NCBI GenBank assembly: GCA_046297495.1
Contig: JBKBIP010000006.1
Span: 1 to 64,000 of the forward strand
Reading direction: 5' to 3'
DNA length: 64,000 nt
Source: JBKBIP01 sp046297495
GTDB lineage: Bacteria > Planctomycetota > Planctomycetia > Gemmatales > Gemmataceae
Positions 58,831 to 64,000 of this stretch are shown here, piece by piece. The notes below the pieces were generated by a model that did not search any database, was not told the origin of the DNA, and worked only from the letters and a program-made list of their open reading frames with translations. A program made the translations under genes and the position numbers. Position 1 is the first letter of the stretch, and every line of letters begins with the position of its first letter.

Positions 58831-61479
58831 TTATCTCCCCAACACTTTCCGCAACTTGTCCGCCTCCGCTATTTTCCGCTGCCCGGTCAGGGCTGCCAGC
58901 AGCAGGTCTTGAGCATCATTGTCGAGCACGTCGATTTCCAAACATTGGCGGGCGTAGCGTTCGGCGTCGGCATGGCGTTTGGCGTCGAGCAGCAGCTTGG
59001 CCAGACGCTTGCGGACGAGCAGATCATCGGCATCGGTCAGAGCCAGCTGTTCGTAAATGGCGATGAGTTTTACTTTGTCATCCAATTGGGAATAGACGCG
59101 GATCAATTCCGTCAGCCACTTGCTTTCGTGCGGCTCGGCTTGACGGGCCATCTCGAAGACCTTTGCTGCCTTATCAAACTCACCCGTCTCGAAATAGATA
59201 GTCCCCAGCGCTTGCGACAACTTCGGTTCCAGATTCCTCGGATCAAGGGCCGCCTCTAGGAGCTGTCGCGCTTCTTCATCCTCGCCAGCGGCTTGCAGCA
59301 GGCGGGCCTTGACGTAGCTGGCCAAGGGATGACGGGCCTGCCGTTTCAGCACCGCATCGACGAGCTTGCGGGCGTCGCTGGCTCGGCGGCGGATGAGATA
59401 TTGCTCGGCCAAGCGGGCGGCGATATCGTTGTTGGTCGGGGCGTCGTCATGGGCTTCCTGTAGCTCCGCATAGGACATCGGTTTGTCTGATTTTTTCCCG
59501 GGCAGGCCGGCGACGACTTGTTGGAGGTACGCTCGATAGCCTTTCTCGAAATCTTCCTTGCGCACCTGGCAGGCTTTCATCAAGGCGTCGTCGGTGTTCA
59601 AGCCGTCGGCATAGGCTTGCAACAGACGCCCCACGGCTTGGGGGCCGTGCGTTTCCCGCAGATACTCGACATACAACAAGCTCTGGCAGTAAGCCAGGTG
59701 CCAATCCAGCGGCGAACGGGGCCGGATGAATCCCAGGTGAATGTCATCCAGATTCATCAAATCCCCCGCCGGCACGCGCTGGCGCAGCAGCTCGTCCCAT
59801 TCCGAGGGGCGCGGGAAACCTTCGTTGCGGACGGCCAGCCCTTCGGTGAACCAGTGCGGCACCTGGAAGTTGGTTTGCTCCAAATTGAAAATATGGACCA
59901 GCTCATGCCGGGCCACGCGGGCCCAGTTGAATGGCTTGCGGATGCCCTGACCTTGCGGTGACACCATCGCCACCATCTTGCCGGTGCAAGCGCCGATGGT
60001 GTGCAAGTCAGGCAGGGCTACCACGCGACCACTGAACATCTCGTGATTGTTGAAAATTTCAAACAGGATCGGCCCCGGCGGGCGATACTGATATTCCTCG
60101 GCCAAGGCTTCGTATTCGCGTTCCAGATAGTCGGCCATGAAATTCGCCAGTACCCGGTCCCGCTGCGGATCAAAGCGAATCTCGAAATGTTGGGTGCGAA
60201 TCGTTTCGTAGCGCTGCAGGTGACGCAGGACAACCAACGTATTCTTGACGCGGACGTTGAAGCTGTCGGCCTCGAAGGCTTTGGTGAGAACCTCATGGGC
60301 TTCCTGCTCCCGCCCCAAGCGCATGTACAACATGCCAAGCCCGTTGAGCGGATCGGCCAGCTGTGGTTGCAACTCATGGGCCAAGGCGAAATACTTTTCC
60401 GCCTCCTGAAAGTGCCGGCGCTCTTCGAGCCGTAGGGCCAGCTCTTGGTAGAAGATGGCGGGCTTGTCGTTGTGTTTGACCACCTCATCACAGAGAGCCC
60501 TAAACTCGGCCTGCTGGCGTTGCAGGAAGTGACAGGCAGCGATGCGGGCCAAGGTGCGTTCATCGCGGGGATTGACCTGGCGGGCTTTCTCCAGCTCCTG
60601 CAAGGTGGCGGCCAAGTCGCCGCCAGCCAGCTGGACGTCAGCCAGCAGCCGCAAGGCTTCGGGCAAGCGCGGGTTGATCTTCAAGGCCTGGCGCGCGAAC
60701 GCTTCGGCATCGGCGATCTCGAACTTTTGCAGGGCCATGATCCCCTTGCCGACCAGCGCCTCGGCGGCCTGGGGATTGATCGTCAGAGCCTTGTCAAACG
60801 CATCCACTGCTTCGGGACGATTGTATTTCTCCAGCAGCAACCGCCCCGCCTCCAGCTCGGCGGGCCAAAATGCTTTATCGAATCGCAAAGCGTCGGCATA
60901 CACTTCGTTGAGGATGAACTTGAACTGATCGGACAGATGGTGCCAGCGCGCATTCTCGCAGCCAGCCAAGCCGACAAGCAATAGCTCCTCGGGATTCTCG
61001 ATATCATTGTCGTTGTTGCTACGATTGGTGTAGGTGCGAACGAACCAGCGAATTTCCGCATCCGCTTTCTTTAGATCGCCGCGATCGCGCTGGATTTGGG
61101 CGCGAATCCAACGAGCCAGGAAATGTTCGTCTTGCGCAGCGATGGCTTTTTCCGCGGCTTTTTCCGCTTCGTCCCATTGACCGCGCAGATACAGCAGCTC
61201 GGCCCGGCGGGCGTGCAAGTCGGCGTGTTGGGGATGTTTGCTGAGAGCTTTATCCACGACGGCCAGCGCCGCTTCGTACTGTCCCTGGCTTTGCGCCACT
61301 CGGCTTTGGCCGATGGCCGCGGTGGCCGCTTGCTTGGGGTCTTGGGCCAGTTTTTGGTATAGCTCGCTGGCTTCCTCGTAGTTGCCACGCAGCCAGCGCT
61401 CGCGAGCTTCCTTCAACGTGTCCGCCGTGACGAGGGGAGCACAGCACAAAACCAGGAACCACGTCCAGATGTGTCGCAT
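58831..61479 (-). CDS. Exported TPR protein with peptidase-MA (gluzincin-like) domain
   Basis: An 882-residue protein. Residues 1-20 are a signal peptide (HIWTWFLVLCCAPLVTA). A long array of TPR-like repeats fills residues ~20-420 (AEKAIAAQDEHFLARWIRAQ, AVDAFDKALTINPQAAEALV, and similar). A metallopeptidase domain follows, with H525-E526-x-x-H529 in VARHELVHIF and the downstream glutamate in VPHWFTEGLAV, the peptidase MA-like arrangement. More TPRs close the protein (KVFEMARQAEPHESKWLTEL). The frame starts three codons earlier, but GGGATG spacing favours this ATG. Probably an extracytoplasmic protease or scaffold; substrate unknown. Confidence 0.85.
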   Translation of the reverse strand: MRHIWTWFLVLCCAPLVTADTLKEARERWLRGNYEEASELYQKLAQDPKQAATAAIGQSRVAQSQGQYEAALAVVDKALSKHPQHADLHARRAELLYLRGQWDEAEKAAEKAIAAQDEHFLARWIRAQIQRDRGDLKKADAEIRWFVRTYTNRSNNDNDIENPEELLLVGLAGCENARWHHLSDQFKFILNEVYADALRFDKAFWPAELEAGRLLLEKYNRPEAVDAFDKALTINPQAAEALVGKGIMALQKFEIADAEAFARQALKINPRLPEALRLLADVQLAGGDLAATLQELEKARQVNPRDERTLARIAACHFLQRQQAEFRALCDEVVKHNDKPAIFYQELALRLEERRHFQEAEKYFALAHELQPQLADPLNGLGMLYMRLGREQEAHEVLTKAFEADSFNVRVKNTLVVLRHLQRYETIRTQHFEIRFDPQRDRVLANFMADYLEREYEALAEEYQYRPPGPILFEIFNNHEMFSGRVVALPDLHTIGACTGKMVAMVSPQGQGIRKPFNWARVARHELVHIFNLEQTNFQVPHWFTEGLAVRNEGFPRPSEWDELLRQRVPAGDLMNLDDIHLGFIRPRSPLDWHLAYCQSLLYVEYLRETHGPQAVGRLLQAYADGLNTDDALMKACQVRKEDFEKGYRAYLQQVVAGLPGKKSDKPMSYAELQEAHDDAPTNNDIAARLAEQYLIRRRASDARKLVDAVLKRQARHPLASYVKARLLQAAGEDEEARQLLEAALDPRNLEPKLSQALGTIYFETGEFDKAAKVFEMARQAEPHESKWLTELIRVYSQLDDKVKLIAIYEQLALTDADDLLVRKRLAKLLLDAKRHADAERYARQCLEIDVLDNDAQDLLLAALTGQRKIAEADKLRKVLGR

Positions 61480-61651
61480 TAGTGACATCCCGCAATAAGC
61501 AACGAAACCACCTGTGATTTAAGGTAACGGTCCCCTGGACAAAACGCAAGCTCCGCCGCGCGTGAGGAACGCTGAGTGATTGTCAGTCATTCACGCGCGA
61601 CAACCACCATGGCGGGTCGCTCACTCCACCCCCTTGAGGAACCGTCGAACC

Positions 61652-61837
61652 ATGACTTTCCGCTTTCGTTGGGAATCATCGTTTCACGCACCGGATCGCC
61701 CCCAATGCAACGATCATGCCATGATCCCCATTCGGGAAGTTATTCCGCCGGGCTGGATGATCCTCAATGAGCCGGATTCGCCATCCGGCCTCTTTTCGAG
61801 CCGGATGGGAATTCCGGCCTACTACCTTTCTGGCTAG
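61652..61837 (+). CDS. Possible 61-residue small protein
   Basis: An ATG with GAGGA 11 bases upstream opens a frame of MTFRFRWESSFHAPDRPQ ... IREVIPPGWMILNEPDSPSG ... MGIPAYYLSG. The composition is plausible for a real small protein, but there is no recognised homolog, and the last third is encoded by an imperfect palindrome. It may be coding only by chance. Confidence 0.3.
   Translation: MTFRFRWESSFHAPDRPQCNDHAMIPIREVIPPGWMILNEPDSPSGLFSSRMGIPAYYLSG
61771..61818. repeat. Imperfect 19-base inverted repeat
   Basis: The arms 61771-61789 and 61800-61818 match at 16 of 19 positions and share GCCGGAT and CATCCGGC ends around a 10-base loop. REP-like in size and composition. Confidence 0.5.
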
Positions 61838-61964
61838 AGTCATTAGCAAGTCATTTTGAGAATTTCGAGTAATTCACGCTGGTATTTTCGCCGCGCCCAT
61901 CCATACTTGGAATCACGACCTACTCGCCATGATACGAATCATGCCATCCTCTGGAGACAACCGC

Positions 61965-62921
61965 ATGACCAAACCGCTCGTGCTGCTTCTCGATTGGACG
62001 CCTGAAGGGACCATTGACCGGCTGCGCCGCGAAGTACCGGAGTTGGATTTCCACGATGGACGGGATGACGAGACGTTTCGTCGTTATTGGCGTCAAACAG
62101 CCATTACCTATGGCGTGCCGCCGCTGGACCGGCTGAGTGAGGCGGACCAGCTGCGCTGGGTGCAACTGGCTTCAGCGGGAGTCCCAGCCAGTTTCCGCGC
62201 TGCCGCCCAGCAGCGCGGCTTGCGGGTGACGAACCTGGCGGGGCTGTATGGGCCGACGATTGCCGAGCACGCTTTAGCCCTGATGCTGATGCTGGCTCGC
62301 AACCTGCATCAGGTGATGTGCCATCAATTCGAGCGCCTCTGGGATGATAAGGAAGTAGCCCGGACCATGTTCGATTTGCCGGGCAAGACGCTGGCCATCA
62401 TCGGTTTGGGGAACATTGGTCAATCCCTGGCCCGTGTGGGGAAGCGACACGGGCTACGCGTCGTGGGTTGCCGGCGCGTGCCGTGTTGGGTGCCGCGGGT
62501 CGATCAGGTGTATCCGCTGAGTGACTTGCACGCGATGTTGGCCGAGGCGGACATCGTGGCCGTGACCACCCCCCTGACGCCAGCCACGGAAGGTCTGTTG
62601 GGACCGCGCGAGTTCGCCGCCATGAAACGGGGCGTGCTGTTCGTCAATGTCTCACGTGGGGCCATCGCTCAGGAAGAGGCCTTGCTCGACGCCCTGCGCT
62701 CCGGCCAGGTGCGCGGCGCTGCCCTCGATGCCTACGCCGTCGAGCCGCTTCCCGCCGCGCATCCGTTCTGGGCCATGCCACAAGTCATTGTCAGTCCTCA
62801 CTACAGCGGCGAAACCGTCAATTTATCGTCGCTGCCTAGCGAACGCTTTCTCCGTAATCTGCGTGCGGATTTGCAAGGTCGGGAGTTAGAAGGTATGGTG
62901 GACTTGGAACAGGGGTATTAA
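61965..62921 (+). CDS. D-isomer-specific 2-hydroxyacid dehydrogenase
   Basis: A 318-residue NAD(P)-dependent dehydrogenase starting at the ATG with TGGAGA 8 bases upstream (an earlier in-frame ATG lacks this). The nucleotide-binding loop GLGNIGQSLARVG starts at 147; the catalytic triad is R231 (NVSRGA), E260 (YAVEPLP) and H279 (SPHYSG). The N-terminal substrate domain is short and variable. Family members reduce 2-oxoacids such as hydroxypyruvate, glyoxylate or phenylpyruvate, and the substrate cannot be told from sequence. The ABC-transporter ATPase gene follows after 49 bases on the same strand. Confidence 0.88.
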   Translation: MTKPLVLLLDWTPEGTIDRLRREVPELDFHDGRDDETFRRYWRQTAITYGVPPLDRLSEADQLRWVQLASAGVPASFRAAAQQRGLRVTNLAGLYGPTIAEHALALMLMLARNLHQVMCHQFERLWDDKEVARTMFDLPGKTLAIIGLGNIGQSLARVGKRHGLRVVGCRRVPCWVPRVDQVYPLSDLHAMLAEADIVAVTTPLTPATEGLLGPREFAAMKRGVLFVNVSRGAIAQEEALLDALRSGQVRGAALDAYAVEPLPAAHPFWAMPQVIVSPHYSGETVNLSSLPSERFLRNLRADLQGRELEGMVDLEQGY

Positions 62922-62970
62922 CGAATGACGGCTCCTTGGCAGCAGGGGTTGGGAACTGGAGGGACGATCG

Positions 62971-64000
62971 GTGGCGGCCATCCACCTGCGCGACATCCGC
63001 AAAACCTATCCGAATGGGCATGTTGCTGTCCATCAATTGAGTCTCGACATCGCCGACGGGGAATTTCTGGTTTTGGTGGGGCCGTCCGGCTGCGGCAAGA
63101 GCACGACGCTGCGCCTGGTGGCGGGGCTGGAGATGCCCACCAGCGGTCAATTGCATATCGGCGACCGCGACGTGACCTTTGTGCCACCTCAAGAGCGCGA
63201 CCTCGCCATGGTCTTCCAGAACTACGCTCTGTATCCGCACAAGACCGTCCGGCAAAACCTGGAATTCGGTTTGCGCATGCGCCATACTCCCTCGTCGGTC
63301 ATCACGGAGCGAGTCCAGCGCGTGGCGCGGATCCTGGACATCAACCAAGTTTTGGAGCGCAAGCCGGGGCAACTGTCCGGCGGCCAGCGGCAGCGCGTGG
63401 CTCTGGGACGAGCCATTGTCCGCGAGCCGCGCGCCTTTCTGTTGGACGAACCCTTGTCCAATCTCGACGCCCAGCTGCGCGTACGGACCCGCGCGGAATT
63501 AGCCCGCATGCATCGTCAATTGGGCGCCACCATGCTCTATGTCACGCACGATCAGGAAGAGGCCCTGACTCTTGGCGACCGCGTGGCCGTGTTGCGCGAC
63601 GGCTGGTTGCAGCAGGTCGCGCCCCCCATGACCATCTATCGCCAGCCCGCCAATGTCTTCGTGGCCGGCTTTATCGGTGCGCCGACGATGAATTTCCTTC
63701 CCTGCCAGCTGCGCGACGCCCAAGGAACGCGACGAATCGAGGGACCGTTGTTCACGCAGGCACTCGATTGTCCGTCATTAACCAAGGAACCAAGCAACGG
63801 CCTGCTCCTGGGTATCCGCCCTCAAGACATTCGCCTGGTGCCAGCGCCGGAGGCTGACGCCATCGCGCAAGTCGATGTGGTGCAGCCGCTTGGTAGTGAC
63901 ATGGTGGTGTATTTGAATCTGACGCGCGGCGCGGACTACACGCCAATGACGGTGGTGGTCCCCTCGGATACGCCGTTACAAGTGAATCAGGAAGTGGGCA
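62971..64000 (+). CDS. Carbohydrate-type ABC transporter ATP-binding protein (3' truncated)
   Basis: A GTG start with GGAGGG 9 bases upstream opens a 343-codon frame that runs off the window end. All ABC ATPase motifs are present: Walker A GPSGCGKST at 37-45, Q-loop QNYALYP, signature LSGGQRQRVALGRAIV, Walker B FLLDEPLSNLDA and switch VTHDQEEAL. The C-terminal part (VFVAGFIGAPTMNFLP, then GIRPQDIRLV) is the TOBE/regulatory domain of MalK/UgpC-type ATPases, so import of a sugar or glycerol-phosphate-type solute is likely. The permease and binding-protein genes would lie outside the window. Relation to the preceding dehydrogenase is uncertain. Confidence 0.92.
   Translation, partial: MAAIHLRDIRKTYPNGHVAVHQLSLDIADGEFLVLVGPSGCGKSTTLRLVAGLEMPTSGQLHIGDRDVTFVPPQERDLAMVFQNYALYPHKTVRQNLEFGLRMRHTPSSVITERVQRVARILDINQVLERKPGQLSGGQRQRVALGRAIVREPRAFLLDEPLSNLDAQLRVRTRAELARMHRQLGATMLYVTHDQEEALTLGDRVAVLRDGWLQQVAPPMTIYRQPANVFVAGFIGAPTMNFLPCQLRDAQGTRRIEGPLFTQALDCPSLTKEPSNGLLLGIRPQDIRLVPAPEADAIAQVDVVQPLGSDMVVYLNLTRGADYTPMTVVVPSDTPLQVNQEVG

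Larger units (their letters stand above)
61480..61964. other. Divergent intergenic region with a hairpin and a possible small ORF
   Basis: About 485 bases between the TPR/peptidase gene (minus) and the dehydrogenase gene (plus). It contains the hairpin at 61771-61818 and the ORF at 61652-61837 listed separately. No tRNA or other RNA gene was recognised. Confidence 0.4.

Noticed and set aside
1..64000. tRNA, rRNA, tmRNA or prophage genes
   Set aside because: Scanning the gaps found no T-loop GGTTCGA-type motifs in a cloverleaf context, no rRNA signatures and no integrase or phage structural genes.

Overview
The window looks like a chromosomal stretch of a planctomycete, most likely Gemmataceae-like. 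This is inferred from several features seen together: a planctomycete-type cytochrome c domain fused to WD40 repeats, DUF1573 and pre-peptidase C-terminal (PPC) exported proteins, an LEDRLAPAT export motif on a glycine-rich FG-GAP protein, high-GC DNA, loose gene packing with many divergent and convergent pairs, and palindromic repeats inside genes. No rRNA, tRNA, CRISPR array, integrase or transposase was found. Both ends cut through genes: a TPR protein on the left and an ABC transporter ATPase on the right.

Layout. 1-8.7 kb: exported and envelope proteins (TPR protein, di-heme cytochrome, DUF1573 protein, DinB-like protein, cytochrome/WD40 protein, large PPC protein). 9.2-16.2 kb: a tight operon of an unusual isoleucyl-tRNA synthetase and two GT39-like membrane glycosyltransferases. 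16.3-19.9 kb: a lipoprotein and a histidine kinase/sigma-54 regulator pair. 20.2-27.5 kb: carbohydrate metabolism (glucose-6-phosphate dehydrogenase, GH15 hydrolase, pyruvate kinase) mixed with a small conserved-looking ORF, an RdgC-like protein and a universal stress protein. 27.9-30.5 kb: a large surface or secreted protein. 30.6-37.1 kb: an SDR gene remnant, a YhaN/YhaO (SbcCD-like) pair and bioF. 37.4-42.2 kb: a sigma-54 regulator with no adjacent kinase and a three-gene cobalamin operon (cbiG-cobM-cobB). 42.3-50.8 kb: a predicted metallopeptidase, a lipoprotein, glyA, phosphofructokinase, an RsmC-like methyltransferase, a Bax-inhibitor-like protein and an ECF sigma/anti-sigma/coiled-coil operon. 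51.2-58.7 kb: a small protein, a ferredoxin-CobN fusion, a large membrane protein and MazG. 58.8-64 kb: a secreted TPR/peptidase-MA protein, a 2-hydroxyacid dehydrogenase and the truncated ABC ATPase.

How they work together. Four genes serve corrin synthesis: cbiG, cobM, cobB/cbiA and a CobN-type chelatase with an Fe-S-like domain fused to its N-terminus. Zwf, Pfk and Pyk cover the oxidative pentose-phosphate entry and two control points of glycolysis. The ileS-GT-GT genes are translationally coupled.

Main unusual signal. Palindromic repeat-like segments sit in frame inside protein-coding genes (clearest in cobN; probable in ileS and a glycosyltransferase) and also between genes, including an 86-bp element with 18-bp perfect terminal inverted repeats that starts at a regulator stop codon. 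This resembles the Rickettsia palindromic-element idea of mobile palindromes adding peptide segments to proteins. Other items to check: a G6PDH with Met in place of the signature Lys, an IleRS with non-canonical HIGH/KMSKS motifs, a small gene that appears frameshifted just after its start codon, and an SDR pseudogene fragment.
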